Source: Algoriphagus sp. (GTDB lineage Bacteria > Bacteroidota > Bacteroidia > Cytophagales > Cyclobacteriaceae). Taken from it: a stretch of 64,000 nucleotides of DNA. A model generated the notes under the pieces. That model made no database searches. It was given only the letters and a program-made list of their open reading frames with translations, and was not told the DNA's origin. The stretch lies in the NCBI RefSeq assembly GCF_030694375.1, contig NZ_JAUXYL010000020.1:124001-188000 (forward strand), given 5' to 3'. This document shows positions 8,351 to 17,727 of this stretch, in pieces (positions within the stretch are counted from its first letter, which is position 1; the number at the start of each line of letters is the position of its first letter). The position numbers and the translations under genes are program-made.

Positions 8351-9550
8351 CTATTGGATTTTTTGAGGGTCTAACTGAATGTATTGAATGGTCTTTCCGG
8401 TTGGCAGGTGCCGGGAATAGCTCAGATGAACTCGTCCGGATGAATCCTGAATTAAGCTTGGGTAGGAAAAACCACCCTTTTTCTCTGGATCAATCGCTAA
8501 ATATTGCGGGGAGGACCAGGTTTCGCCTTCATCTACAGAAATCCAAAGCGCCAGCCGATAGCGCCCATCCTCCAGGTCATTGCCGACCATCCACCAGCGA
8601 CCATCCTGCAATACCAACAGCTCCACGCTTGCGGTATTGGGAAAGGAAGTCTTTTGGGCGGAGGTCCAGGAGATGCCTCCGTCTTTAGAAATGCTTTGCT
8701 GAATCCTCGTAGGGGCATCCCCTGAATCTCTCATCATGGCGACGATGTCCCCGTTTTTCCGCTTGGCCAAAGCCGGTTGAATGGGCCCTTTTCCAACCAC
8801 AGGCCTGCTGGGTTTCCAAGTTTCTCCCTCATCTTCGGAGATGGCCATCAGGGAAAAATTAAACCCATCAGAATACAGTGGAAGGATGATTTTTTCGTCA
8901 GTGACCAAAGGCTTGATCCGGGTCATCCAGCCGATGCTCCGCTTTCTGGAATCCGTAATAGCTTCCAAAATCAGCTTTTCGTAGGAAGGGGCATATTCAG
9001 CCCAAGCTTGGTGTGAATCGGGCAGTTCCTTGAATCGGGCTTTCACTTCTTCGACAAATTCATCTCCCGGGTTGAGTAGAATATTGTCTTGCCAATACCA
9101 ATTGGGGGCTCCCGGACTATTGAAATCAGTACTTCGGCGCATCCGTAACACAGACTGCTCCCATCGATTTCCCAAAACGGCAATCCACACCAGAAAAAGC
9201 TCATTTTTTTGATTGAGAAATACTACCGGATTGCAATCCGGGATGCCAGGCGTATCGGCCATGAGAAAAGGAACAGACCAGGAATCAGAAGTTTTGGATT
9301 TTCTCGATCCCATGAGGAGTACATCATCGGCAGTTCGCTCTCCGGACCCTTGAAACCAGACAGCCAAAATGTCGCCATCAGGAAGATATACCAAACTGCT
9401 GCCGTGGACATGTAGTGCTTGAGGCGGGAAAATGGCCTGATTCACATCGATTGGAAGGAGAGTGGTCTGGGCAAGCACCGGGCCTGCCCAAAGCCACATC
9501 ACCAATCTACCTATCCAGCAATGAATGGGTGCCTTGAATATTTTTTTCAT
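8351..9550 (-). CDS. Exported sialidase-fold (BNR repeat) enzyme
   Basis: A 399-aa protein from the start chosen at 9550. That ATG overlaps the stop of the upstream deacetylase as ATGA and opens directly into a signal peptide (MKKIFKAPIHCW to VLAQ); a start 14 codons earlier is possible but would bury the signal. Three Asp-box motifs (S-x-D-x-G-x-x-W: SEDEGETW, SKDGGISW, SVDEGETW) mark a six-bladed sialidase fold. Members of this fold cleave sialic acids but also other sugars or act as lyases, so the substrate is open; no sialic-acid catabolism genes are nearby. Third gene of the leftward operon. Confidence 0.88.
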   Translation of the reverse strand: MKKIFKAPIHCWIGRLVMWLWAGPVLAQTTLLPIDVNQAIFPPQALHVHGSSLVYLPDGDILAVWFQGSGERTADDVLLMGSRKSKTSDSWSVPFLMADTPGIPDCNPVVFLNQKNELFLVWIAVLGNRWEQSVLRMRRSTDFNSPGAPNWYWQDNILLNPGDEFVEEVKARFKELPDSHQAWAEYAPSYEKLILEAITDSRKRSIGWMTRIKPLVTDEKIILPLYSDGFNFSLMAISEDEGETWKPSRPVVGKGPIQPALAKRKNGDIVAMMRDSGDAPTRIQQSISKDGGISWTSAQKTSFPNTASVELLVLQDGRWWMVGNDLEDGRYRLALWISVDEGETWSSPQYLAIDPEKKGGFSYPSLIQDSSGRVHLSYSRHLPTGKTIQYIQLDPQKIQ

Positions 9551-10608
9551 TTTTGAATGAGGTTCTTTCTTCTTTCCATCACTTCCCTCCAAGTAGTTAG
9601 AATGATTCCCTCTTGCTCGATGAAAGCTTTCAAATCAGGATCAGTCATCGCCAAAAGATCCCCGTATCGGGAGTCTCCCGAACCTGAAAACCGTTTGAAA
9701 AAGTCGGAATATTCGATGCTGTGGATAATGATCATCGCTAGCCCGGGCTCCATTTTGTGGAGGATACGTTTAAACTGCCCAACTTTATATTTGCCGAGCT
9801 CTACGTGTGTTGCTGACTTTTCCGGCTTCCAATCTCCGCTGATGGTATGCAAGTCATCTAAAACGGGAAGTCCACTTTTCCAGACTTGTTCACCAAGGGC
9901 TTTGCTTTTTAGAAGTAATTCAGGTTTGGGGATGGCCATTCCTTCCGTGTATTTTCCTTCTGCTTTAAGTTTTTTGATGATCGGAGCAGTGAGGCTTTCT
10001 TCCAAGAGCACATTGTTGCCTCCGGGAAACATCACCGGGATGTCGTACTCCAGGCCGACTTGAATGTATTTTTCCAGGAATTTATCATGGGCAAAAAGTG
10101 TCCCCATGTGCGAGTCCAGATGGCTAGGTTTCAGGCCAAGTCCCAGCGCCCGGTCAATTTGGGCTTTGAGTTCGATATAGACTTCTTCAGGGGTGGCGTG
10201 TTGGACGACTTGCTCTACGGTGTGCCAAAAAGCTCCATCCGGGTCATGTAGTCCGGGGACCAGACTTTTCCCTGCAAGAGGTTCCCAGCGATAGGTTTTC
10301 CACTCGGAGGTAAGGACGAGGTGCAAACCTAAATCCCATTCCAGGTGGTCCTTGGCCTGATGGATAAAATTAGCTGCCCACGGGCAGGGCATCATGATGC
10401 TGCAAGAGGTAGCGATGCCAAAATCCAGAGATTGGATAGTTCCCTGATTGGATTCATAGGACATGCCCGCATCGTCTACATGGAAAATAACCACTTTTTT
10501 ACCCTTGGGGTAGCCCAATTTTTCGGCATAGGTTTGCCCAAAGGAGGAATTTGGAATTGCCCAAAAAAGGCTACAAGTGAGCAGACATAGAAAAAGGTGT
10601 TTTCTCAT
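9547..10608 (-). CDS. ChbG/YdjC-family carbohydrate deacetylase, exported
   Basis: A 353-aa protein with an N-terminal signal peptide (LFLCLLTCSLFWAIP to FGQ). The metal and catalytic motif HVDDAG near residue 44 and the LDSHMG motif near 165 are those of the YdjC/ChbG/HpnK family, zinc or magnesium enzymes that remove acetyl groups from N-acetylated or O-acetylated sugars. Export is unusual relative to the cytoplasmic E. coli ChbG, which suggests that it acts on extracellular or periplasmic oligosaccharides. Second gene of the operon: 12 bp after the upstream lipoprotein gene and overlapping the next by 4 bp. Substrate inferred only. Confidence 0.9.
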   Translation of the reverse strand: MRKHLFLCLLTCSLFWAIPNSSFGQTYAEKLGYPKGKKVVIFHVDDAGMSYESNQGTIQSLDFGIATSCSIMMPCPWAANFIHQAKDHLEWDLGLHLVLTSEWKTYRWEPLAGKSLVPGLHDPDGAFWHTVEQVVQHATPEEVYIELKAQIDRALGLGLKPSHLDSHMGTLFAHDKFLEKYIQVGLEYDIPVMFPGGNNVLLEESLTAPIIKKLKAEGKYTEGMAIPKPELLLKSKALGEQVWKSGLPVLDDLHTISGDWKPEKSATHVELGKYKVGQFKRILHKMEPGLAMIIIHSIEYSDFFKRFSGSGDSRYGDLLAMTDPDLKAFIEQEGIILTTWREVMERRKNLIQK

Positions 10609-10620
10609 CGGTAGTTATAG

Positions 10621-11715
10621 TTATTTCAGTCCTTCGATTTTCACTTTGCCAAAGGCCACTTTCTTGCGGTTCCAAGTATAGGTGTAGACCAGATGGTCTC
10701 CATCCAAAATCAGCGATGGATAGGAAAACTCACCATCCGGATCGGGAGTTTCTTCCACCGTATGTCGAACAGGCCAAGTCTTGCCGTTGTCCAGGGATAT
10801 GGCCAGTTCAATGATGTTTCGGTCGCCCCAATTGCCTTCCACGGGATTGTAGAGCAGCGCGATTTTTTCTCCACCCAGATGAGCGACTTCAATTGCACTG
10901 TTGTTATTTGGCAGGTCGGTGAGGTACACAGGAGCCCAAGTTTTGCCTCCGTCATTGGAATCTGTGCGGGCGATTTTACCGGCAGAACTACGGATCAACA
11001 GGTGAACTTGGCCAGGAGCGGATTCCCAAGCAGAGGGTTGAATTATCCCTTCCTCAGGAATCAGGTTTCGGTCGATTTCGAAATAGGGAGTACGTTCCCA
11101 AGTTTTTCCCTGATCGGTGCTGCGGTCGACAAAGGCATTCCAGACTTTTTTCAGCTCATGAGAGGAAGGTGCCAGCCAGGTACCATCGGAAAGAGTCGTC
11201 AGATGATTGCGAACGGGCCCTCGTCCGCCCTTGTCTCCGGGTACGAGTTCGGTGGCGGCTGACCAAGTTTCACCGGCATCTTCCGAGTATTGGGTCCAAG
11301 TTTCCCAATGGTCGATTTCTTTGCCGACTTTGAAGAATAGAATCATTTTGCCATCCTTATCCTTGTGAAACACCGGGTTCCAATGCGGATCATTTCGGAC
11401 TTTGGCTATTACTCGGGGTTCAGACCAGGTGTTGCCATCTCCTTTGGCCATCCAAATGCCCACATCGTCGTGTTTTTCATAGGAGCCCCCAAACCAAGCC
11501 ACGAGGTAGCTTCCATTTCCGAGAGATTCCACAGTAGAGGCATGGGCCTGAGCAAAACCCGGATGGGAATCAAAGATCATGCTCCGGCCTACTTCCTGAA
11601 GTGTTACTGTGGGTGGAATCGCGCTGGATTCAGATTCTGATTTGGGAGAGGAGCAAGCCAAAACAAGGCTGGCCAGGATCATGGAAAATGAAGCGAAATA
11701 CCGTTTTGAATGCAT
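10621..11715 (-). CDS. Sialidase-fold lipoprotein (BNR repeats)
   Basis: A 364-aa lipoprotein (lipobox LVLACSS). Four Asp boxes are visible: SEDAGETW, STDQGKTW, SNDGGKTW and SLDNGKTW, giving a clear sialidase-type propeller. The N-terminal part of the mature protein contains AHASTVESLGNGSYLVAWFGGSYE, a segment typical of BNR_2-type exo-glycosidase-like proteins in Bacteroidota. First gene of the leftward operon, starting 176 bp from the divergent MFS gene. Lipidation puts it at the cell envelope, probably facing the surface. Enzyme class uncertain: sialidase, another exo-glycosidase or a lyase of the same fold. Confidence 0.9.
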   Translation of the reverse strand: MHSKRYFASFSMILASLVLACSSPKSESESSAIPPTVTLQEVGRSMIFDSHPGFAQAHASTVESLGNGSYLVAWFGGSYEKHDDVGIWMAKGDGNTWSEPRVIAKVRNDPHWNPVFHKDKDGKMILFFKVGKEIDHWETWTQYSEDAGETWSAATELVPGDKGGRGPVRNHLTTLSDGTWLAPSSHELKKVWNAFVDRSTDQGKTWERTPYFEIDRNLIPEEGIIQPSAWESAPGQVHLLIRSSAGKIARTDSNDGGKTWAPVYLTDLPNNNSAIEVAHLGGEKIALLYNPVEGNWGDRNIIELAISLDNGKTWPVRHTVEETPDPDGEFSYPSLILDGDHLVYTYTWNRKKVAFGKVKIEGLK

Positions 11716-11891
11716 GGGAAATGGGGGAATAATGATGGTTTGTCTTGAATATTACCTTATTGTTTCCAAATCAGGCTATTCTTTTGTCGAAATTTTATTT
11801 TGTTGCTAAAAATCAAATCTCCTGCCCAATCAGGATTTTTTTACTTCTGGGCTTTTGTATATTGAAGATGCACACCCTCAATCCCGGCACT
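11716..11891. promoter_or_regulatory. Shared control region of two divergent operons
   Basis: The 176 bases between the sialidase-fold lipoprotein gene (-) and the MFS gene (+) must carry promoters for both operons. The centre is AT-rich (11765-11830). As the second gene of the rightward operon is a XylR/AraC-type regulator, its operator is most likely here. I could not fix a -33/-7 promoter pair or a convincing operator dyad by eye. Confidence 0.5.
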
Positions 11892-13148
11892 ATGAAGCAA
11901 CGAACCCTGATCCTGCTGTTGATCTTTTTGATATTTTTCGTCATTTCGCTGATGTCTAATATCCTTGGACCGATCATTCCGGATCTGATTTCGAGTTTCT
12001 CCCTCAGCCTGGGACTAGCGGGATTTTTACCTTTTTCTTTTTTTGTAGCGTATGGTGTGATGTCTTTGCCATCGGGACTATTGGTAGAGAAATATCGGGA
12101 AAAGCGTATCCTTATGTCGGCGTTTTTCCTGGGGGCCTTGGGAGCTTTGATTTTTGCACTGAATCCGGAGTTTCAGTTTGCCTTGATTTCGCTCTTTATA
12201 ATCGGAGTAGGCATGGCCATGCTTCAGGTGGTGATCAATCCGCTGCTTCGGGTAGCCGGAGGAGAGGAGCATTTTGCGTTCAATTCGGTCTTGGGACAGC
12301 TGGCCTTTGGGGCAGCATCTTTTTTGAGTCCCTGGCTTTACAGCTATCTGGTTCAGAATTTATTTTCAGGAAATGACTTTTTCCTGATCCGAATGCTGGA
12401 AAATTGGGTACCCGAATCCATGCCATGGGTCTCGGTGTATTTCCTTTTTGCAGTGATCGCTTTGCTGATGTTTCTGGTGATCAGCCGGGTGAATTTCCCC
12501 GAAGTGGAACTGAAATCCGATGAAAAAGTTGATTTGGGGGGTGATCTGAGACGATTACTGAGGCAAAGCAAGGTCTGGCTGTTTTTCCTTGGAATCTTTT
12601 GCTATGTGGGGACCGAGCAGGGGATCGCCAACTGGGTCAGCCAATATTTGCAGGATTATCATGGGGTAGACCCGGCCACCACCGGAGCACAGGTGATTTC
12701 CTATTTTTGGGGCTTGTTGACTGTGGGTTGTTTGTTGGGCTTGGTGCTGCTGAAGTTGATGGACAGCAAGCGGGTTTTGATTTTTTTTTCGCTTGGAGCA
12801 ATGGGCTGCCTGGGATTTGGTTTGCTGGGGTCAGGGGATATGGTGTTGGTAGCCTTTGCCTTGAGCGGGTTTTTCCTGTCGGTGATGTGGTCGATATTGA
12901 TTTCTTTAGCGCTCAATTCGGTCGATTTTGCACATGGTTCTTTGGCGGGGATTCTTTGCTCGGGGATTATGGGTGGGGCGGTGATGCCGCTGATCGTGGG
13001 AGGTTTGGCAGATTGGATGGGATTGCAGTCGGCGATGTTTTTTTTGTTTTTGCCGCTGGCTTATATTTTCTCAGTGGGTATCTGGGCCAAGCCCTTGGTG
13101 AGCAATGCCCGGGTAAAATCACTGAAGGATCTTTTTTCAAAAAGTTAA
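11892..13148 (+). CDS. MFS sugar-type transporter
   Basis: A 418-aa major facilitator with about 12 hydrophobic segments and the intracellular loop SGLLVEKYREKR between helices 2 and 3, typical of MFS. The start at 11892 (ATG AAG CAA) is preferred because it opens 6 residues before the first helix; the frame extends 49 codons upstream, but that stretch looks non-coding. The FucP-like pattern and linkage to exported glycan enzymes suggest import of the sugar released by them; the substrate is unknown. It is followed after 3 bp by the XylR-type regulator gene. Confidence 0.9.
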   Translation: MKQRTLILLLIFLIFFVISLMSNILGPIIPDLISSFSLSLGLAGFLPFSFFVAYGVMSLPSGLLVEKYREKRILMSAFFLGALGALIFALNPEFQFALISLFIIGVGMAMLQVVINPLLRVAGGEEHFAFNSVLGQLAFGAASFLSPWLYSYLVQNLFSGNDFFLIRMLENWVPESMPWVSVYFLFAVIALLMFLVISRVNFPEVELKSDEKVDLGGDLRRLLRQSKVWLFFLGIFCYVGTEQGIANWVSQYLQDYHGVDPATTGAQVISYFWGLLTVGCLLGLVLLKLMDSKRVLIFFSLGAMGCLGFGLLGSGDMVLVAFALSGFFLSVMWSILISLALNSVDFAHGSLAGILCSGIMGGAVMPLIVGGLADWMGLQSAMFFLFLPLAYIFSVGIWAKPLVSNARVKSLKDLFSKS

Positions 13149-13151
13149 ACT

Positions 13152-14333
13152 ATGTATAAGATTATTTTGCTCTTGGACTTTGCCGAAGAATACAGTAAAT
13201 GCCTGCTGAAGGGGATCAGTAAGTACTCGGCTGAGCATGGGCATTGGAGCTTCTGCCGGATGCCCTTGTACTATCGGGAGACGCTGGGAGTCAAAGGGAT
13301 TTTGAACTGGGCCAAGGATTGGAAGGCGCATGGGATCATCGGTCAGCTCTATAATGAGATGGAGAATGATCTGTACCAATCCCCCCTTCCGATGATTGCG
13401 CAGGACTTTAAAGAACGGTTCAGGTTTATCCCCAATATTACCGGGCAATATCGGGAGACAGGCAAACTTGGTGCGGAGTATTTTTTGAATAAAGGCTATA
13501 CCCAATTTGCATTTTATGGATTCAAAAACATCGTGTGGTCTAGGGAAAGGGCAGAGGGTTTTGAATCGACGGTCAATCAGGCGGGTTTTCATGTTCATTA
13601 CTTTGAACACAAAAAAGCACGTTCTACTGACCTATGGTATTACAAAAGCAATTCCCTGAGCAAATGGCTGAAAAGCCTTCCCAAGCCCATTGCCTTGATG
13701 GCTTGCGATGATAATCAGGGAGTACATATCACTGAAGCCTGCAAACAAAACAACATTCGGGTACCTCAGGAAGTAGCAGTATTGGGAGTGGACAATGACG
13801 TGATGCTTTGTGAGCTCTCAGATCCGCCACTTTCCAGCATTGAACTCGACATCGAACGGGCTGGATATGATACTGCCCGGGCGATGGACTTGATGATTAC
13901 GGGTAGGGTGAAGTTTTACAGGGATATTTTGGTACCTCCACTGAAAGTGGTCACGCGCAACTCTACCGATATTTATGCCTCTCAGGACAATTACGTAGCC
14001 ACAGTATTGGATTTTATTCATAAAAACATCGACCAGAATCTCCTGGTTGACCAAATTGTGAAGGAAGTACCCATGTCCAGAAGGTCCCTGGAGAAGCGCT
14101 TTTTGGAAGTCACAGGGTATCCTGTCTATAAATACATTTTCAAACTCAGAATCGAAAAACTCGCACAAAAACTGGTGAGCAGTGAGCTTTCGGTTTTTGA
14201 AATTGCGCTAGAAATGGGTTTTCCGGACAGTAAAAATATCTCCAGGCAATTCAGACAAGTGATGGGATGTACGCCCGTGGAATACCGAAAAAGAGCCGCA
14301 GAAAAAATTCGAGTTGAAAAAGCATTAAAGTAG
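13152..14333 (+). CDS. XylR-type transcription regulator (LacI-like sensor plus AraC DNA-binding domain)
   Basis: A 393-aa regulator. Residues 1-275 form a periplasmic-binding-protein-like sensor (ends VAVLGVDNDVMLCELSDPPLSSIELD, the usual LacI/XylR wording), and residues 285-385 an AraC-type double helix-turn-helix (MSRRSLEKRFLEVTG, then FEIALEMGFPDSKNISRQF and GCTPVEYRK). This architecture is that of XylR, which senses a monosaccharide and activates catabolic operons. It is 3 bp after the MFS gene and probably controls both divergent operons around 11716-11891. Inducer not predictable. Confidence 0.95.
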   Translation: MYKIILLLDFAEEYSKCLLKGISKYSAEHGHWSFCRMPLYYRETLGVKGILNWAKDWKAHGIIGQLYNEMENDLYQSPLPMIAQDFKERFRFIPNITGQYRETGKLGAEYFLNKGYTQFAFYGFKNIVWSRERAEGFESTVNQAGFHVHYFEHKKARSTDLWYYKSNSLSKWLKSLPKPIALMACDDNQGVHITEACKQNNIRVPQEVAVLGVDNDVMLCELSDPPLSSIELDIERAGYDTARAMDLMITGRVKFYRDILVPPLKVVTRNSTDIYASQDNYVATVLDFIHKNIDQNLLVDQIVKEVPMSRRSLEKRFLEVTGYPVYKYIFKLRIEKLAQKLVSSELSVFEIALEMGFPDSKNISRQFRQVMGCTPVEYRKRAAEKIRVEKALK

Positions 14334-14373
14334 CCTTTTTTGGAGTGCGGAAGGTAATCTATAGAAAAGTCCT

Positions 14374-15642
14374 ATGCGAAAATCAAATCTGCTCCCGATT
14401 CTTCTTACCGCCATGACTTTGGGTACCACTTGGGCTATTCGTGGTCAATTTGGCCATGAGCAAGGAGCAGCCTGGGCCGGAGCGATCGCTTGTCTGCTGC
14501 TCGTGTTGGTTTCCAGAAGGGAAGAATGGGCAGAGACTGGTCTAAAGGCGGCCTTTTTTGGAGCGATAGGTTGGGGATTGGGTGGGATGATGAGCTATGG
14601 CGTGCTGGTCGGCTATGGTAAATCCTCCGATTTCATGAATGCCTCCTATGGCCTTTTGAGTCTTTTTGTGGTGGGAGGATTGTATGGTTTTCTGGGTGGA
14701 GGTCTCTTTGGATTAGGGCTGACGGATTCGGAAGAAAAACGGGTGCCATGGCATCAGGTCGCAGTGGAATTGACTGTAGGAGGCTTGATTTTTTACTTTT
14801 TTATTATTGAGCAATTGGGCTGGTTGATGACCCCCCCGCGTTCCGAAGCTTGGGGGATCTGTGCCGGTTCGGCATTGGCTCTGGCATATTTTCTTTACCG
14901 GAGTGGGCATCGAAATGCACTACGGGTGGCGGTGTTTTCCGGTTTGGGAGCAGGATTTGGATTTGGTTTTGGCAATTTCCTTCAGACTATCGGCCAACTT
15001 TCAGGGATCAAATTCAATTTCTGGAATGTAATGGAATATTCTCTGGGCTTTTTTGGAGGGATTGGAATGGCCTACGGGGCATTGACCTCCCACTGGGAAC
15101 CTATCAAAAAGTCAAGCAAAAAGGCTGTGTGGCCTCTTTTTGGTCTGGCGGTGGTGATTCCTTTTTTCGTATGGGAGCAGAGTTTTTGGGAAAAAGATAT
15201 CAGTGCCATGCTGGAAAAAACAGCTCCCGCACAGATGGAATTCTGGGCGAAGGCCATACCTGCTGCGGCCTTTTTGATCTGGTTGGGCTTGGTGGGCTTT
15301 GCTTGGAAAAAAGGACAGGACCTCAAAAACAATCTGGCTGAAACCACCTTTTCTGTCCTTCAGACTGCTTGCTGGGTCTTGTTTTTAGCCTATTTAGCGT
15401 ATACGTTTTTGATCACGGGGTCCTTTATGAGTGGGTATCGTTCAGAGCAATTTTTGTACTTGGTCAACTTTGGCCTGATCTGGTATTTGGCTCCCAAAAG
15501 CTCCGCTCAATTTCAATCAGATGGAATCGAGGCGAAAGGGATCTGGAGGCTATTTTTCCTGATTTTGGCACTTATAATTTTATTAGGCGCGATTTCCTCT
15601 TCGCTACATGAGGGAATACCGGGAATGCAGACCCGATTTTAG
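14374..15642 (+). CDS. Unknown polytopic membrane protein in glycan locus
   Basis: A 422-aa membrane protein with roughly 11-12 hydrophobic segments and many glycines (GLGGMMSYGVLVGYG, GAGFGFGFGNFLQ). The N-terminus TWAIRGQFGHEQGAAWAG contains charged residues right after helix 1, which may line a substrate path. No family recognised. It is 40 bp after the regulator gene, so probably co-transcribed with the MFS and XylR-type genes. Possible roles: a second transporter or a membrane enzyme acting on the same sugar. Confidence 0.85.
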   Translation: MRKSNLLPILLTAMTLGTTWAIRGQFGHEQGAAWAGAIACLLLVLVSRREEWAETGLKAAFFGAIGWGLGGMMSYGVLVGYGKSSDFMNASYGLLSLFVVGGLYGFLGGGLFGLGLTDSEEKRVPWHQVAVELTVGGLIFYFFIIEQLGWLMTPPRSEAWGICAGSALALAYFLYRSGHRNALRVAVFSGLGAGFGFGFGNFLQTIGQLSGIKFNFWNVMEYSLGFFGGIGMAYGALTSHWEPIKKSSKKAVWPLFGLAVVIPFFVWEQSFWEKDISAMLEKTAPAQMEFWAKAIPAAAFLIWLGLVGFAWKKGQDLKNNLAETTFSVLQTACWVLFLAYLAYTFLITGSFMSGYRSEQFLYLVNFGLIWYLAPKSSAQFQSDGIEAKGIWRLFFLILALIILLGAISSSLHEGIPGMQTRF

Positions 15643-15748
15643 TCAGTTCGTTTTGAAGTCTTAGAAAATTTCCCAGAGATGAAACACAGAAAAAATCACA
15701 GATTTTTCAATAGAGTCGATGTGAATGATTGTTGATACACTTTGTGTT

Positions 15749-17527
15749 TTACTTCCTGATGGTGAATTGATCTAAGAGCTTTCCATCGGCGAGATAGGAG
15801 CTCAGCGTCAGGGAATTGCCTTGGATATCTATTTTTTGAAAGAGGTAGTCGTCAGGATAGGAAAGTACCGTGAAGGATTGATCTTGCTTGTCGCTTTCGA
15901 AACCCTTGCCATGCGCGGAAGCCGAATGCACAAAAATCAAATTGGACTCCGATCCGGGTTTGAATTCCTTCAATGGTTTGGAACGCATGTAGTAGTGAAA
16001 ATGCCCGCTGAAATACAAGTCTACATCGTGCTTTTCCAAAATCGGAATCCAGGAATCCTGAATCTCAAGATAGGGCTCCACTGAATTGTAGGCTGGAAAG
16101 TGTACTGTCAGAAACTTCCATCGGGCAGGATTTTCAGCTAGGGTTTTGTCCAGCCAGGCCGCTTGATCCGAAATAGAAAGTGTGCCGTCCATCATCAGGA
16201 AAAGCACCTCTCCGTAGCGGAAAAAGTAAGTTCGCTCGGCATATTCTTCTCCCGGGCCATTGGATGGAAGATCAAATTGCGCCTGAAACATTCCTGCGCC
16301 CAAGCCATCCTGAGAATCATGGTTGCCAGGTACTGGCATGAAGGGACGCTGTGCAAAGCTTTCACGGGTGTAGGAAAAAAGCTTGTCCCAATCATCCCGG
16401 TGCAAGCCTGTATTGACTAAGTCTCCAGAGGAAATATAAAATTTAGTCTCAGGAAAACGTCGGGTGGCATCTTGTACCAATTGACCTGTTTTGGGATCAT
16501 TATGCATGTCTCCAAACCAGATAAAAGAAAAATTATTGTGCACCGCAGGTTCAGTTTCAAATGAAAATACATTTGCCTGCTCAGTCCCGGCACTGACCCG
16601 GTATTCATAGGCAGTACCTGGCTTGAGTCCTCTCAGCCGTGCCGTGTGCCGGAGTGTAAATCGGTCATTTTGGAGCAGTCTATCTTCGATTTCCTGCCAA
16701 GTGGAATTTTGGGAAAGTGTGTCTGTGCTCCCTTTGATCCAATAGTTCACTAGACCATGTTTCAAGTTTGGACCAGTTCGCCAGTTGATCGAAATGGAGG
16801 TTTTGGGATCAGAATCCCAATGAAGCACCGTAAGATCCGGCAAGTTTGAGGATGGAAAATCCGTGCTGCGAAAGGCATCTATGAGATGGGCCTCTCTGGC
16901 TCGTCCTCGTATCGTGGTCAAAAGCTTATCTCCTAAAAGCGCAGCTGGGACTTCGGTGATCTTGAGCCCATCCCAGTCGTGGTAGGTGAAAGCCCCCGGT
17001 TCCAATGTTTCAAAATGCTGATTAGCTGGGAAAATCGGTTTGATTTCCAGCATTTCATTTTTTTCCAATGGAGCAATACTGATGAAAAATACCGGTCGGT
17101 GCTTGTCCAGACCATTTATTCCAAGGTTTATTTTCCCGGAATGTTCTTCCTTTTGCCATACTTCATAAGTATAAAGCTCATTTTTCACGAGGAGGTCGGT
17201 CTTTTCAAAACCTGAGCTGGAAAGCCAGAAAGGAACCATTTTCTGGTCCACGTGCCGCATCAGGGAGATCCTTACAGGCTGGTTGACTTCCAACACCCAA
17301 TACCGAGTGCTCAATACTGACTTTTCTTTATCACTGAGATAGCCCAGCAAAAATTCCTCGGTAAGGAGGTTGAGACTGTCAGCTGGGATATTTTCATAAA
17401 GACGTGTCACTATCCCATCCACCGTTGACCTGAGGTCCGGGAGTGCCGGATTTTTAGGGCTACAGAAGCTAAGTAGATAAAAAGTGAAAAATGAATAAAA
17501 ATTCAAGCGAGACGAAAGATACTTCAT
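15749..17527 (-). CDS. Lipoprotein metallophosphoesterase with purple-acid-phosphatase-like architecture
   Basis: A 592-aa protein from the start at 17527, which directly begins a lipoprotein signal (hydrophobic run ending LLSFCS); an upstream start 17 codons earlier would spoil the signal. A fibronectin-III-like domain at about 240-330 (LRGLKPGTAYEYRV) precedes a calcineurin-like phosphoesterase domain with metal motifs GDMH, SSGDLVNTG, PGNHDS, VHFPAY and SGHFHYY. This is the arrangement of exported purple acid phosphatases: hydrolysis of phosphate esters outside the cytoplasm. It is transcribed away from susCD. Substrate unknown. Confidence 0.92.
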   Translation of the reverse strand: MKYLSSRLNFYSFFTFYLLSFCSPKNPALPDLRSTVDGIVTRLYENIPADSLNLLTEEFLLGYLSDKEKSVLSTRYWVLEVNQPVRISLMRHVDQKMVPFWLSSSGFEKTDLLVKNELYTYEVWQKEEHSGKINLGINGLDKHRPVFFISIAPLEKNEMLEIKPIFPANQHFETLEPGAFTYHDWDGLKITEVPAALLGDKLLTTIRGRAREAHLIDAFRSTDFPSSNLPDLTVLHWDSDPKTSISINWRTGPNLKHGLVNYWIKGSTDTLSQNSTWQEIEDRLLQNDRFTLRHTARLRGLKPGTAYEYRVSAGTEQANVFSFETEPAVHNNFSFIWFGDMHNDPKTGQLVQDATRRFPETKFYISSGDLVNTGLHRDDWDKLFSYTRESFAQRPFMPVPGNHDSQDGLGAGMFQAQFDLPSNGPGEEYAERTYFFRYGEVLFLMMDGTLSISDQAAWLDKTLAENPARWKFLTVHFPAYNSVEPYLEIQDSWIPILEKHDVDLYFSGHFHYYMRSKPLKEFKPGSESNLIFVHSASAHGKGFESDKQDQSFTVLSYPDDYLFQKIDIQGNSLTLSSYLADGKLLDQFTIRK

Positions 17528-17635
17528 GTGCGAAAGTCGGGTGATGGATTTTTTAAAATGATACTCACGAAAAAACAAAATAGACTATTCGAAAAGAAGG
17601 AAATCGGGTAGTCCTTTTTTTAAGTGAATGAGTAT

Positions 17636-17695
17636 CCCCTGTGAAATGCCCATGATAAAAGCTTCTCACATAGGGGAATGATTTTTCAGGGCATT
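17636..17695 (+). promoter_or_regulatory. Interlocking inverted repeats (possible pseudoknot leader) before the susCD operon
   Basis: Two pairs of arms cross: 17636-17644 with 17666-17676 (9 bp with a 2-base bulge; CCCCT-GTGA against TCAC-AT-AGGGG) and 17645-17651 with 17689-17695 (AATGCCC against GGGCATT). The order left1, left2, right1, right2 is that of an H-type RNA pseudoknot. It ends 32 bases before the ATG at 17728. It could be a 5'-UTR control element or a DNA operator; short stems could also be chance. Confidence 0.45.
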
Positions 17696-17727
17696 CCATG
17701 TGACCTTAAAAAATCAATTTTAAACAC

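Noticed and set aside
8351..11715. Locus for sialic acid use
   Set aside because: Only the fold is shown by the Asp boxes; no nan lyase, epimerase or kinase genes are in view, so a sialic acid claim is not supported.
12599..13159. A 186-codon + frame inside the MFS gene
   Set aside because: It is the shifted frame of the transporter helices, rich in F and G from T/G-rich codons.
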